In this document: in pieces, positions 41,905 to 50,983 of the stretch | Numbering within the stretch: the stretch's first letter is position 1 | Layout of the letters: the number at the start of each line of letters is the position of its first letter | Source: Bacteroidaceae bacterium | GTDB lineage: Bacteria > Bacteroidota > Bacteroidia > Bacteroidales > Bacteroidaceae | DNA: 64,000 nucleotides | Assembly: GCA_017458585.1 (NCBI GenBank) | Contig: JAFTAJ010000014.1 | Location: 62,001-126,000 of the forward strand | Reading direction: 5' to 3' | Translations under genes and position numbers: made by a program | The notes under the pieces: generated by a model | The model's database searches: none | What the model was told of the DNA's origin: nothing | The model's input: the letters and a program-made list of their open reading frames with translations, nothing else

Positions 41905-43233
41905 TTATTGGATATCAAAGGACCAGTCCAATCCCATTGACAGGTATTCCTTGAATTGTATCCTGGCGTGGCTCTTGTCACTGTGGTAGGCGTCGTCAAA
42001 GCGCGGGTAGAGATATAATGTGCTGGAAAGGAACTTGTTGATCTTGAAGCTAAAGGTGTTTTCCCACTCAGCCACTACGCTTTTGTAGTTGGTGAAGCAG
42101 AACAGGCGTGAGGTCCACGTAAGCTCCTTGCATATCTTCCAGTCGATGTTGCAGGTGATGTTGGAACCAATCTTCTCATAGCTATGATGGCGCCCGGGTA
42201 CTCCATAGCGGCCGGTGAGGTCGTGGCGACCTACAAAGATGAAGTCGTAGGACAGGGGCGCCAACACAAGGGTAAGGTTGTATTTTTGCTTGTTTTGCTT
42301 GTAGTCCATACCAAGTGAGAGGATGCTCTCAAAGGGCGACATGAAGTCGGAGTAGATATAGTCGCTGTTGTTGGCGTACTTGCGGTAGAACTGTGTCCAG
42401 CTTTGAAGTGATACGGTGTAGTACCAATGTCCACTGGCCCTAATGCCCAATTTGTTGGTCATGCGCAGAAGGTCGGTATTGGTCTTGAATTTGTGGAACT
42501 GGTCATCTTTGTTGGTCTGGAAGCCTAGATTCATCTCCAGTTTGTTGTCCCACTGCACTTTCTGTTTGTTGTTGTAGTTGGCCCAGAATGTGGAGTTGTA
42601 AATCATGGAGTTGCTGCTCGACCCACCTTTATACCAGTTGTCGCTGATATAATTCTGCATCAGCTGCAGCTTCAGTTTGCCGCCGAAAGACCAGAAATTA
42701 GGTTTGCGACTTATGGCCACGATAGGTTCTACCACGCCTTCCACCTCTTGTACCTTTACTTTGTCGGAAACAGTGGCCTTGTAGTCAACTTTTTTCTCTA
42801 TGTCCTTGCGTATGCCTCCCTCACGATCGAGGTCTGCGTCGGTGTAGCGAACCAGATGGGGGTGCTGGGTGTACATATCGAGGAAGAAGCGGTTGATGGC
42901 GCTGTTAAGTTTCAAGTTGCCGGAGCTGGCGGTATGACCTTTGGGAATGTCCATCGCCTCCTTGAGTGAGCTGCGATAGAGCATGGGTGGCACAAAGAGA
43001 CGATAGTAGTAGGGATTGATGAGAAGGTCGCCGCTCTGATTTATATTCCGTGTGTTGGCAATGGAGTCGAAGACGGCCCTCATATTATGCAGCGTGTCTA
43101 TATATTGCTGCGCAATACTCTCTGCCTGCAGCGCAAATGGAGAGTGCATGTCATGGGAGTCAGGAGCACTCTGCGCGTTGGCCTCCAGTGCCGCTACAAG
43201 GGATAATATGATGGTTATTTTGTATAGCTTCAT
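41905..43233 (-). CDS. DUF3078 outer-membrane-like protein
   Basis: 442 residues. The signal peptide is about 1-20 (MKLYKITIILSLVAALEANA). The C-terminal two thirds are beta-rich with alternating aromatic strands (FWSFGGKLKLQLMQNYISDN, NSMIYNSTFWANYNN, LPLSYDFIFVG-like segments) as in beta-barrel outer-membrane proteins. The DUF3078 family is Bacteroidota-specific and its function is unknown. Starts 1 bp after the stop of the large DUF3472 gene. Confidence 0.82.
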   Translation of the reverse strand: MKLYKITIILSLVAALEANAQSAPDSHDMHSPFALQAESIAQQYIDTLHNMRAVFDSIANTRNINQSGDLLINPYYYRLFVPPMLYRSSLKEAMDIPKGHTASSGNLKLNSAINRFFLDMYTQHPHLVRYTDADLDREGGIRKDIEKKVDYKATVSDKVKVQEVEGVVEPIVAISRKPNFWSFGGKLKLQLMQNYISDNWYKGGSSSNSMIYNSTFWANYNNKQKVQWDNKLEMNLGFQTNKDDQFHKFKTNTDLLRMTNKLGIRASGHWYYTVSLQSWTQFYRKYANNSDYIYSDFMSPFESILSLGMDYKQNKQKYNLTLVLAPLSYDFIFVGRHDLTGRYGVPGRHHSYEKIGSNITCNIDWKICKELTWTSRLFCFTNYKSVVAEWENTFSFKINKFLSSTLYLYPRFDDAYHSDKSHARIQFKEYLSMGLDWSFDIQ

Positions 43234-43234
43234 T

Positions 43235-46200
43235 CTATTGATTCTTAATCACTTTTCCGTCTTGGATAAAGATACCCTTTGGCGATTTGTTATTAAGTTT
43301 GCGGCCTTGCAAATCGTAACATTGACCATTGACCATTGAGGATTGAGAATTGACTTCTTGTACGGCAGTCGGTTCGTCGCTAAACTCAAGGTTGAGCATG
43401 CCGGTCGGTGCGTCGTCTCCAAATTGTAGGTAGGCACTGTTTTCGGGTATATTGCCTGAGGTGACCTTGGTGAAACGTCCTCCGCCAAGAGTGTTGAGGG
43501 CGTAGATGGTACCCTTGAGTCCGTTGCGGGCAAAGTAGGTGCCCTTGAGCATATTGTCGGCTATTGGCCTGCCGGAGGGTGCAGCTATCTGGAGTGTGAG
43601 CTGCTGGCTGTCTTCGCCGCGGATGATGGCGGGAGTACCGGCTGGCAGACGGTCATAGACACGCAGGAAGCACAGCTTGTTGCCGTCGAGGTGGTCGGCC
43701 ACATATACCTGCAGGTCTTCGGGCACGATGATATCGAAGGCGTAGTTGATGGTTTTCATTCCCGCGGAGTTGAGGGTGACATTGATATTATCTACGAGCT
43801 GCAACTGGAACTGTGAGTTGGTGTTGCCGTAGTAGGCCGTGGTGTTGTTGTAGAGTGCAGAGAGAGCCATTCCGCCCTGCTGCGTGGTGGAGATGGAGAA
43901 TACGCCGGGCTTGTCTTCTGTGACATAGTAGCGCCCTGCCTGCTTAGTGCCGCGGCGTGCATGATTGACAGTGTTGCCGGCATTGTCGGGGAGGCGTCCG
44001 AGGCTTACATCCTGGCTGGTGGGGCTGAGTGCCTCGCCATTGGTGGGGAAGCCCCATATCTGTGCCACGTTGTTGGCGGTGAGCGCTTTGTATTGCGTTG
44101 ATGGCTGGTCGGTGGCAGTGAGGATGGGCGTGGAGCTCTGATTGCTGGCCATTGACTGTATGCGATAGACATAGGTAGTGGGGTCGAAGGGTATGCGGTT
44201 GCATCCGTCAACAGCTTTGTAGAGCTCGCTGCGCTGGTCGATAGAGATGCTGCCATTGTTGTATAGCTGGGTGAGGTAGTCGCGCTCTTCGCCCTGGGGG
44301 ACAGAGCCCACCAATCCCTCGGACACCTTGAGGATGTCGCGCAGCCGAGCTACATAGGTGTCAAACTTGGCATAATCAACACATTTATTAATAATGTACT
44401 TAGCCTCGGCATCGGTGGGAGTGAGGTAGTAGTTGTCATAGAGGTCGAAGTAGCTGGCCTCGTTGCCGATAGAGAGAGCCTTGACGGGCTGGTCGGCATC
44501 GGCGGGGTCGAGGGTGATGTATTTACCGCGACTGGTGATGAGGAACGATGACTGACGGTACATATAGTCGATGCTTACCTCGGCGGGAGTCTCGCTGAGA
44601 CAGTTCTGGGCATCGGCATCCACATAGCGGCGTATGCCTGGATTGTAGAGGTAGTATTTGTCGTAGCCTTCAGCCTTGATAATCATCCAGTTGTTGCGGA
44701 GGTTGGTGACATCCACATTCTTCTTGTACTCATCAATAGCACCGTTTGTGGTTGCCTGTCCGACGCTAAGGTGGTTGTCGGCGTCGGCAACGAGCTTGCC
44801 GTAGCCGTAGTGGCTGCTGAGCTGGTAGCGGTGGGTGGTTATGATGGCGTTTTTGTTGATGGCGTGTCCGAACTTAAGTAGTGAGCTGGTATTGTTGAGG
44901 TCAGTGATTGCTTGTGCTATCTCATCGATGTCACCCTGCCCGTTGTTGTATACACGGCGCAGTGCGGGTAGATCGCGAATGGGGTAGGAGTTGAAGCATC
45001 CTGCGTTGTCGAGCAGCTCGGCAGCGTATTGGTATATCTTGTTGGAGCTGAGGTCAGTGGCCAATGTCAGTTCGTTGATGTAGAGCATCACGCCGTGGCC
45101 CTCGGTGAACTCTATCTTGAAGTACTGCGAGTTGATGCGCTGGGGCAGTTGTGTGGTGGTTGTAGCAGCGCGTGCGATGAGCAGCGTGTCGGTGGCTTGT
45201 GTCCATGTGTTGCCGTCCTCAGAGGTAAAGATGACAGCCTTTGCGGGCCAATAGAGATAGGACTTCTTGTCAATAGTCAGGCTCATCTCGCTGATGCTCA
45301 CCCTGGTGGGAGCCTTCAGGGCAATCCAATGAGGATAGAGCATGCCGCCGTTTTTCCACTTATTGCGCCAATAGCTCTTGGGGTCGCCGTCGATAGCCTG
45401 CGAGGCACGGCCGTAGTCGCCATCGCCCTCCTCTTCCTGGTCGGAGAATCCGAGAAGGGTCCATTTGGTCAGGTCGTATGTCTCGCCAGTTGATTTGAGG
45501 CGAGCCTGAGCTTGGCGGGCGGCATCTTTCTTTATGGCCTCGTTGACGCGAGCTACTTTGGCGTCAATGTTTATAGTGTCAACGCATGAGTGGTCGAGAG
45601 GTACGCCTACATAGTGTGAGGAGTCGTTGACGGTAGAGGTGTATCCGCCATGCTCCATATAATATGCATTGGGAGTGGCATCGGTGGCTCCTCTACCGAA
45701 GTCGTGGCGCGAGGTGCGAGCCGAGCCGCCGTCGTTGTTGGTGAAGCTGTAGCCGGAGATGCTATACCACTTGCCGCTACCGGCGGAGCGCAGAAAGCCC
45801 TTTCGCCAATAGGCACGGGTGTATATCTCGCCGCAATCGCCATAGTTCTCGAGGAAGGAATAGAAGGTGGAGAAGAGGTATGACTTGCCGGAGGCGCGGT
45901 GGGTGGCCAGATAGGTCCAGTCGGGGTCGCTGGCCATCTTGTACCATGCCGTGACGATGCTGTTCTCATAGACAAAGGTAGAGTCCTTGCCGTTGGCATC
46001 CTTTACGACAACGTTGACCTGCTCGGGTCTGGTGTTGAAGAGGAACTGCACCCACTGGTCGGGCTTCCACCATTGTCCGTGGTGATACATGGCCTGAATG
46101 CCGGTCTTCTCTCCGCCAAAGCGTGCGATGGTAATGTTGGGATCGTGGTCAAGGTTGCCAGAGCGCATATATTCGGGCAGGTTGGGATCGCTGTCCACGT

Positions 46201-46936
46201 CGCCGTTATCCCACATGGAGAAGATGACCTTATAGTTTTTCTCAGCGTTATAATCGCCGTCGTACTGTATGCCCATATATCCGCCCATCACGCCCATCGA
46301 CTCAACGTAGGTAGCGACACGCAGGTACTGTGAGGGGTACATCACCTCCTGGTACGACCAGTCGTAGCTCTCTCCGCTTGGTGCCATGGGGTCAACGGGC
46401 TTGTAGTTCCACAGATGTGTGGAGGCAGCCATGAAGCGGTTGGAGGTCACGATTTGCTGGGTTGACTCGCGCTTGAACTCCAATTTGTTGATGGCTGCAA
46501 CGCTGGAGGGCTTGCTGGAGGTAAACTCAAAGCGATACCATTTGTCTTCAGGGAACTGCACGTCTTTTATCATCTCCAGTTCAGCATTGGAATTGCTGCC
46601 GGTGGATGCTACCTCATTCTCAAAGATAAGGGCGTGGGTGTCGGGGTCAGTGACTCTGAGTCGTATCGGGGCCGCCGTCTTGGTATTGACAAACGCTGTC
46701 ATAGAAATATATCCCTCAGGCACATGCAGATAGTAGCATACCTGTGCATCGCTGCGTGATGGCCAAGAGTAAGAGCCAGTGCCGTTTTTGTCGCCAGTGG
46801 TATAGTGCTTGCCGTTAACTTCTACAAAGCAGCGCTGGCCGTAGATTACATCTGTCGTTGACTGATAGTTCTGCGATAAGGCCGACGCTGCGGTGAACAG
46901 TGCGGCCACGATGGTGGAGATATTTCTGATATTCAT
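43235..46936 (-). CDS. Large secreted multidomain protein with DUF5077, DUF3472 and discoidin-like domains
   Basis: 1233 residues from the start at 46936 (signal MNIRNISTIVAALFTAASA). A start 59 codons upstream would bury the signal and overlap the DUF4468 gene. Likely domains are DUF5077-like (about 25-150), DUF3472 (about 165-420, with YMGIQYDGDYNAEKNYKVIF and WYSISGYSFTNNDGG), an F5/8 type C-like carbohydrate-binding domain (about 490-640), then repeats of unknown type. The tail CYDLQGRKLNNKSPKGIFI resembles C-terminal segments common on Prevotella exported proteins. Just before it, VNSQSSMVNGQ is encoded by ATTGA heptamers (43319-43353). Probably a surface glycan-binding or degrading protein. 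Activity unknown. Confidence 0.8.
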   Translation of the reverse strand: MNIRNISTIVAALFTAASALSQNYQSTTDVIYGQRCFVEVNGKHYTTGDKNGTGSYSWPSRSDAQVCYYLHVPEGYISMTAFVNTKTAAPIRLRVTDPDTHALIFENEVASTGSNSNAELEMIKDVQFPEDKWYRFEFTSSKPSSVAAINKLEFKRESTQQIVTSNRFMAASTHLWNYKPVDPMAPSGESYDWSYQEVMYPSQYLRVATYVESMGVMGGYMGIQYDGDYNAEKNYKVIFSMWDNGDVDSDPNLPEYMRSGNLDHDPNITIARFGGEKTGIQAMYHHGQWWKPDQWVQFLFNTRPEQVNVVVKDANGKDSTFVYENSIVTAWYKMASDPDWTYLATHRASGKSYLFSTFYSFLENYGDCGEIYTRAYWRKGFLRSAGSGKWYSISGYSFTNNDGGSARTSRHDFGRGATDATPNAYYMEHGGYTSTVNDSSHYVGVPLDHSCVDTINIDAKVARVNEAIKKDAARQAQARLKSTGETYDLTKWTLLGFSDQEEEGDGDYGRASQAIDGDPKSYWRNKWKNGGMLYPHWIALKAPTRVSISEMSLTIDKKSYLYWPAKAVIFTSEDGNTWTQATDTLLIARAATTTTQLPQRINSQYFKIEFTEGHGVMLYINELTLATDLSSNKIYQYAAELLDNAGCFNSYPIRDLPALRRVYNNGQGDIDEIAQAITDLNNTSSLLKFGHAINKNAIITTHRYQLSSHYGYGKLVADADNHLSVGQATTNGAIDEYKKNVDVTNLRNNWMIIKAEGYDKYYLYNPGIRRYVDADAQNCLSETPAEVSIDYMYRQSSFLITSRGKYITLDPADADQPVKALSIGNEASYFDLYDNYYLTPTDAEAKYIINKCVDYAKFDTYVARLRDILKVSEGLVGSVPQGEERDYLTQLYNNGSISIDQRSELYKAVDGCNRIPFDPTTYVYRIQSMASNQSSTPILTATDQPSTQYKALTANNVAQIWGFPTNGEALSPTSQDVSLGRLPDNAGNTVNHARRGTKQAGRYYVTEDKPGVFSISTTQQGGMALSALYNNTTAYYGNTNSQFQLQLVDNINVTLNSAGMKTINYAFDIIVPEDLQVYVADHLDGNKLCFLRVYDRLPAGTPAIIRGEDSQQLTLQIAAPSGRPIADNMLKGTYFARNGLKGTIYALNTLGGGRFTKVTSGNIPENSAYLQFGDDAPTGMLNLEFSDEPTAVQEVNSQSSMVNGQCYDLQGRKLNNKSPKGIFIQDGKVIKNQ
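43319..43353. repeat. ATTGA heptamer array inside a coding region
   Basis: Five tandem 7-bp units: ACATTGA, CCATTGA, CCATTGA, GGATTGA, GAATTGA. On the minus strand they encode VNSQSSMVNGQ just before the C-terminal tail. Confidence 0.88.
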
Positions 46937-46955
46937 TTTTGTTTTTTGTATTATG

Positions 46956-47732
46956 TTATTCTTTAATTCTCTGTTCAATGCGTGCAAAGAGTTGTTTAAC
47001 GTAGTCGATAGTCTTCTTGCGGAATTTACCGTTGGCCTTGCGTAGGGCAGCCTTGTCTTTGGTGAGAGCATATTTGTCGGTAATCCATTCTTCGGCCTTG
47101 TAGTTGAATCCAATCTCTTCGTAGCTGTAGGAGATGAGCCATACGCGTAGCTTAGCCATGCCCTCGGTTACGCTTGCGAGATACTGATAGCGTATAAGCG
47201 CGGAGTCAGTCTCCCATTTAGACTTCTTGAAATATATTGGTTCGCAAATGGTAGCGATGAGCGTGTCGGTGCTCTCCTGCATGATGCGCGATATTTCGTG
47301 GGCGGCATTAGGGCTGTCGATAATGTCCTGGGCCGTCTGCTTCATAATGTCGAAGGCCTGCTGCTTGCTCTTGCCGGCGGTGTTGAAAGTCTGCTCAAAG
47401 CATACAATACCCTCGGTGGTGGTGGGCACAGCACCGGCCAGATAAGGTACATCCATATTGGCTTCAATGTCTGCGGCTTTCTCCTTTGTGGTGACGCTAC
47501 CATCTTTGGCCTTGACGTAGTAGGTTGCCTGTCCCTTCTGCGGCTTAGCCTGCGTGACGCCCTGTTTCTTTAGAGCTTTGCGTTCCTTTCGGGCAGCCTT
47601 GCGAGCGGCGGCTTTCTGCGCAGTCTTGGAGTTCTTGTAGTTTTCGCGCAGATAGGAGTTGTCGGTAGTCATTTGCGCCTGTATGCCTATCGTGGCTACA
47701 AGGGCAACAAGCAGAAGTATTATTTGTCTCAT
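46956..47732 (-). CDS. Exported DUF4468-like protein
   Basis: 258 residues. The signal peptide is about 1-20 (MRQIILLLVALVATIGIQAQ). A very basic Lys/Ala-rich segment (about 30-60) is followed by a domain with FEQTFNTAGKSKQQAFDIM and YQYLASVTEGMAKLRVWLIS that resembles DUF4468. The C-terminus is helical and basic. Function unknown. The next gene starts 19 bp downstream. A promoter sits in the loop of the preceding kor terminator. Confidence 0.7.
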   Translation of the reverse strand: MRQIILLLVALVATIGIQAQMTTDNSYLRENYKNSKTAQKAAARKAARKERKALKKQGVTQAKPQKGQATYYVKAKDGSVTTKEKAADIEANMDVPYLAGAVPTTTEGIVCFEQTFNTAGKSKQQAFDIMKQTAQDIIDSPNAAHEISRIMQESTDTLIATICEPIYFKKSKWETDSALIRYQYLASVTEGMAKLRVWLISYSYEEIGFNYKAEEWITDKYALTKDKAALRKANGKFRKKTIDYVKQLFARIEQRIKE

Positions 47733-47759
47733 AGGTGCGGTGTTTTTGATTCTAATTTT

Positions 47760-47800
47760 ACAAAATAAAAAGTAACTGCCTACAAAGTTAGCAATTACTT
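47760..47800 (-). terminator. Terminator after the kor operon, with a promoter box in its loop
   Basis: On the minus strand AAGTAATTGC-N11-GCAGTTACTT (10-bp stem, one G-U pair) followed by TTTATTTTG. The loop carries TAACTTTG, the -7 box of the downstream gene. Confidence 0.8.
47783..47790 (-). promoter_or_regulatory. -7 promoter box for the DUF4468-DUF3472-DUF3078 run
   Basis: TAACTTTG on the minus strand, about 50 bp before the DUF4468 start and inside the loop of the kor terminator. No -33 TTTG at the usual spacing. Confidence 0.55.
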
Positions 47801-47842
47801 TTCAATATCACGTGCTTTCGTAACAACTTTCAGTTGTTTAAC

Positions 47843-48385
47843 CTATCTTTGTACGATTATCTGCATACCTTTGAGCATTGCCTGCTCGTTAACGGGTATA
47901 AGATTGTGGTGTCTCTCTGGGAGCGTCTTGGCTAGTGCTTTCTTGATATTCTCAATCGACACTATTGGGTTTATCTTGATAAGTCCGCCCAGCACAATCA
48001 TGTTAAAGGTCTTGATATTGTGCATCTCTGCGGCGGCTTCCATGGCGTCCATGCTATAGATGCGTATATCATCGCGCTCTGGCGGAGTGATAATGCTACT
48101 GCTGTCATAGATGAGGGCACCGCCTGGCTTAACTGTGGGTAGGAATTTATCTACCGATGCTTGGTTGAGCAGGATGGCTGTGGCATATTGGCTCACGATA
48201 GGGGATGGTATCTTGTTGTCACTAACAATCACTGTGCAGTTGGCTGTTCCGCCACGCTGCTCAGGGCCGTATGCTGGCAACCACGACACTTCTTTGCCTT
48301 CCATCATTGCAGCGTATGCAAGCAGTTTGCCCATAGAGAGCACACCCTGACCGCCGAAACCGGAAATAATTATTTCTTCTTTCAT
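47843..48385 (-). CDS. korC: 2-oxoacid:ferredoxin oxidoreductase, gamma subunit
   Basis: 180 residues of the gamma family of pyruvate/2-oxoglutarate ferredoxin oxidoreductases. It begins IISGFGGQGVLSMGKLLAYAA and has VSWLPAYGPEQRGGTANCTV, a family signature. With KorA and KorB it forms the complex that converts a 2-oxoacid and CoA to acyl-CoA, CO2 and reduced ferredoxin. Last gene of the operon. A terminator follows. 2-Oxoglutarate is the likely substrate, but branched 2-oxoacids are possible. Confidence 0.92.
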   Translation of the reverse strand: MKEEIIISGFGGQGVLSMGKLLAYAAMMEGKEVSWLPAYGPEQRGGTANCTVIVSDNKIPSPIVSQYATAILLNQASVDKFLPTVKPGGALIYDSSSIITPPERDDIRIYSMDAMEAAAEMHNIKTFNMIVLGGLIKINPIVSIENIKKALAKTLPERHHNLIPVNEQAMLKGMQIIVQR

Positions 48386-48393
48386 TGTATTTT

Positions 48394-49161
48394 TTAGTGT
48401 TGGATGTCTTTCAAGTCTCCGACTTTATAGAACTTAAACATATTTTCTTCCATCCACTCGTTAGCCTGTACTGGAGTGGTCTTCCATCCTGCAGAGCAGG
48501 TAGAAACGATTTCCACCATGTTGGAGCCGATGCCGTTGATACTGTTTTCAAAAGCATGGCGTATGGCGCGCTTGGCCTTGCGGATGGCAGCCACGGTGTG
48601 CACACTCTGGCGCGACACAAAGGCGGTGCCTTCCAGGTTTGCCGCCAGGTCGGTAATGTTTAGCGGATAGCCATGCAGCTTGACATCGCGGCCATAGGGA
48701 CATGTCGCAGTCTTCATACCCACCAGTGTGGTTGGTGCCATCTGGCCGCCGGTCATGCCGTATATGGCGTTGTTGATAAAGATGACGGTAATATTCTCGC
48801 CACGGTTGAGGGCGTGGATAGTCTCGCAGGCTCCTATGCAGGCCAGGTCACCGTCGCCCTGATAAGTGAACACGAGGCGGTCGGGCCACAGATGCTTTAT
48901 CGCGGTGGCTACAGCAGGTGCACGACCATGGGCAGCCTCCTGCCAGTCAATGTCCAGGTAGCGGTATGCGAACACGGCGCAACCCACGGGGCAGATGCCT
49001 ACGGTCCTTTCCTCGAGTTGCATCTCCTCAATTACCTCGGCTATTATTTTATGTACCATGCCGTGCGAGCAGCCCGGGCAATAGTGCATTGGCTCATTAT
49101 TCATGAGGGTTGGCTTGCCACAAACCAGATTTTCCGGCATTAAAAGTTCTTCTTTCGTCAT
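48394..49161 (-). CDS. korB: 2-oxoacid:ferredoxin oxidoreductase, beta (thiamine-PP) subunit
   Basis: 255 residues. The TPP-binding motif is GDGDLACIGACETIHALNRG with the downstream NNAIYGMTGGQMAPTT. The N-terminal HYCPGCSHGMVHKII and GICPVGCAVF cysteines match KorB/VorA-type subunits. It supplies the carbanion chemistry on the 2-oxoacid. Separated from korA by a small membrane-protein gene. Confidence 0.94.
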   Translation of the reverse strand: MTKEELLMPENLVCGKPTLMNNEPMHYCPGCSHGMVHKIIAEVIEEMQLEERTVGICPVGCAVFAYRYLDIDWQEAAHGRAPAVATAIKHLWPDRLVFTYQGDGDLACIGACETIHALNRGENITVIFINNAIYGMTGGQMAPTTLVGMKTATCPYGRDVKLHGYPLNITDLAANLEGTAFVSRQSVHTVAAIRKAKRAIRHAFENSINGIGSNMVEIVSTCSAGWKTTPVQANEWMEENMFKFYKVGDLKDIQH

Positions 49162-49178
49162 ATCTCTCTTCTCTGTTT

Positions 49179-49373
49179 CTATTTCTTGTATGTTATGCGA
49201 ATCATTACTTCGGCCATTTTTACTATCACAGCCGCGCTGCCTACCGCGAATATCACAACGCGCCTGTTGGACTCATTGTAAAAGAAGAATATCAGAATCG
49301 TTGCAACAGCCAGCACCATGAATATGATGTTCAGCCAGTTGCGCAGCCTTAGATTTCGCGGTCTTTCCTTCAT
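49179..49373 (-). CDS. Small two-span membrane protein inside the kor operon
   Basis: 64 residues, unrecognised. Basic N-terminus (MKERPRNLRLR), two hydrophobic segments (about 13-31, LNIIFMVLAVATILIFFFY, and 38-56, VVIFAVGSAAVIVKMAEVMI) and a basic end ITYKK. The start overlaps the korA stop by 4 bp (ATGA), and korB starts 17 bp after its stop, so it is translated with the complex. It could tether the oxidoreductase or its ferredoxin to the membrane. This is inference from position only. Confidence 0.7.
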   Translation of the reverse strand: MKERPRNLRLRNWLNIIFMVLAVATILIFFFYNESNRRVVIFAVGSAAVIVKMAEVMIRITYKK

Positions 49374-50461
49374 ACCTGATTTTCAATGATTCTCTTTGCT
49401 TTCTTCACCACTTCGGCAGGGTCGGGCACCATACCGCCCAAACGGCCGAGGTGTTCGCAAGGTATGTCACAATTCACAGCCAGTCGCACATCCTTAATCA
49501 TTTGTCCGGCATTCATCTCGCAGACCATTATATTGCGGGCATGCTTGGCTGCCTCTCTCAGTTCTTTCTCTGGGAAGGGCCAGAGGGTGATGGGGCGTAG
49601 CAGGCCTACCTTGTGGCCTTCGTTCCTCAGCAGGTGCATCGCCTCTTCGGCAATGCGCGCCATGCTACCGAATGCAACGAACAACAGCCCGGCATCGTCA
49701 CAGCAGAGTGCTTCTGCTCGGGTCTCGTTCTCCTTTACGCGGGCAAACTTGGCCTGCAGGGCTTCGTTGCGTTTTTCCATCAGTTCGGGCACAGACTCCA
49801 GTGAGCTGTGGAAGTTGGGCTTGCGGCTCTTGAGATGCATACCGTTGGTGGCCCAAGGGCACTCTGCGTAAATCTCATCATCCGTGCGGCGTGGCTTCTG
49901 CTCAGGCAGCTTGACGCGCTCCATCATCTGGCCAATGACGCCGTCCGAAAGTATGATGGCGGGCATCCTGTACTTAAACGCCAGATTGAAGGCTTCATCC
50001 ACGAAGTCGGCCATCTCTTGCACAGAGTTGGGGGCCAGTACGAGAGTGTTGTAGTCACCGTTGCCACCGCCGATGGTAGCCTGATAGTAGTCGCTCTGAC
50101 TGGGCTGGATAGTGCCCAGGCCGGGACCGCCTCGCTGCACATTTACGATTAGGGCGGGAATCTCGCAAGCGGCCATGTAGCTAAGGCCTTCTTGCATCAG
50201 TGCTACGCCGGGACTTGACGAGGAGGTCATTACTCTCTTGCCACTGCCGCCACCGCCGTAGAGCATGTTGATGGCTGCCACCTCGCTCTCAGCCTGCAGC
50301 ACCACCATACCGGTGGTCTCCCATGGTTTGAGCACCGACAGCGTTTCCAATATCTCCGACTGCGGAGTGATAGGGTATCCGAAGAAGCCGTCGCAACCAC
50401 AGCGGATAGCTGCGTGAGCGATAGCCTCGTTGCCCTTCATCAGTACATATTCGTCGTTCAT
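49370..50461 (-). CDS. korA: 2-oxoacid:ferredoxin oxidoreductase, alpha subunit
   Basis: 363 residues. The pyrimidine-binding and transketolase-C-like domains are recognised by MKGNEAIAHAAIRCGCDGFF, GYPITPQSEILE, SSSSPGVALMQEGLSYMA, VQRGGPGLGTIQPSQSDYYQ and a C-terminal LGRLGGMVPDPAEVV. Subunit naming in this family varies (KorA/VorB), and sequence alone does not fix the 2-oxoacid. It lies between the ferredoxin gene (2 bp away) and the small membrane protein. Confidence 0.94.
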   Translation of the reverse strand: MNDEYVLMKGNEAIAHAAIRCGCDGFFGYPITPQSEILETLSVLKPWETTGMVVLQAESEVAAINMLYGGGGSGKRVMTSSSSPGVALMQEGLSYMAACEIPALIVNVQRGGPGLGTIQPSQSDYYQATIGGGNGDYNTLVLAPNSVQEMADFVDEAFNLAFKYRMPAIILSDGVIGQMMERVKLPEQKPRRTDDEIYAECPWATNGMHLKSRKPNFHSSLESVPELMEKRNEALQAKFARVKENETRAEALCCDDAGLLFVAFGSMARIAEEAMHLLRNEGHKVGLLRPITLWPFPEKELREAAKHARNIMVCEMNAGQMIKDVRLAVNCDIPCEHLGRLGGMVPDPAEVVKKAKRIIENQV

Positions 50462-50463
50462 AT

Positions 50464-50694
50464 CTAGTCTTCTTTTTTTCTGTAAACACTAATACAGCCG
50501 TCGGGGCATACTACGGCACATGAGGTGCAACCCGTGCAGCGCTCCCAGTCGTGTTGCTGGATGTATGGGTATCCCCTTTGGTTTACCTTTTTCTCTACAA
50601 TGCTCAGCAAGTCCAGCGGACAAGCCACAATGCACAACTGGCAGCCTTTGCAGCGCTCAGTGTCGATAACTATTACACCTTTTATTTTTCCCAT
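50464..50694 (-). CDS. korD: 2[4Fe-4S] ferredoxin subunit of the 2-oxoacid oxidoreductase
   Basis: 76 residues from the start at 50694. A longer frame upstream would overlap the TPR gene and lacks homology. Two classical CxxCxxCxxxCP clusters are visible: CKGCQLCIVACP and CTGCTSCAVVCPDGC. It transfers electrons from KorAB to the ferredoxin pool. Confidence 0.94.
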   Translation of the reverse strand: MGKIKGVIVIDTERCKGCQLCIVACPLDLLSIVEKKVNQRGYPYIQQHDWERCTGCTSCAVVCPDGCISVYRKKED

Positions 50695-50717
50695 AATATT
50701 AAAATGGTCAATTATTT

Positions 50718-50954
50718 CTACTGCCCGTACACATCCTTGTTGTAAAATTCGAGGATCTCGTAGGCCATTTTCAGTTTCTCGCGAGCGGGACTCTCGCTGT
50801 TGAGTTCGCAAGCCTCCATGTAGTGCTGTATAGCTTCTTTCCAATCGCCTTTCTGGTAGTAGGCATTGCCAAGGCGATAGTGGAGCATGTGAGCATCGCA
50901 GTCTGTCTGGTTCAGCTGCTCAAGGAGTTCGCTTATCTGGTCGGCGTCCTGCAT
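50718..50954 (-). CDS. Small TPR-like protein at the head of the kor operon
   Basis: 78 residues from ATG 50954. An in-frame TTG at 50978 would lie at the promoter itself. One TPR-like helix pair (about 30-65: LHYRLGNAYYQKGDWKEAIQHYMEACEL) is seen. It may serve in assembly of the oxidoreductase, but only its position supports this. korD starts 23 bp after it. Confidence 0.78.
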   Translation of the reverse strand: MQDADQISELLEQLNQTDCDAHMLHYRLGNAYYQKGDWKEAIQHYMEACELNSESPAREKLKMAYEILEFYNKDVYGQ

Positions 50955-50975
50955 CGCAGATTGATTTTTGCTACG

Positions 50976-50983
50976 CAAAATTA
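50976..50983 (-). promoter_or_regulatory. -7 promoter box for the kor operon
   Basis: TAATTTTG followed by CG on the minus strand, 22 bp before the TPR gene start. Confidence 0.6.
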
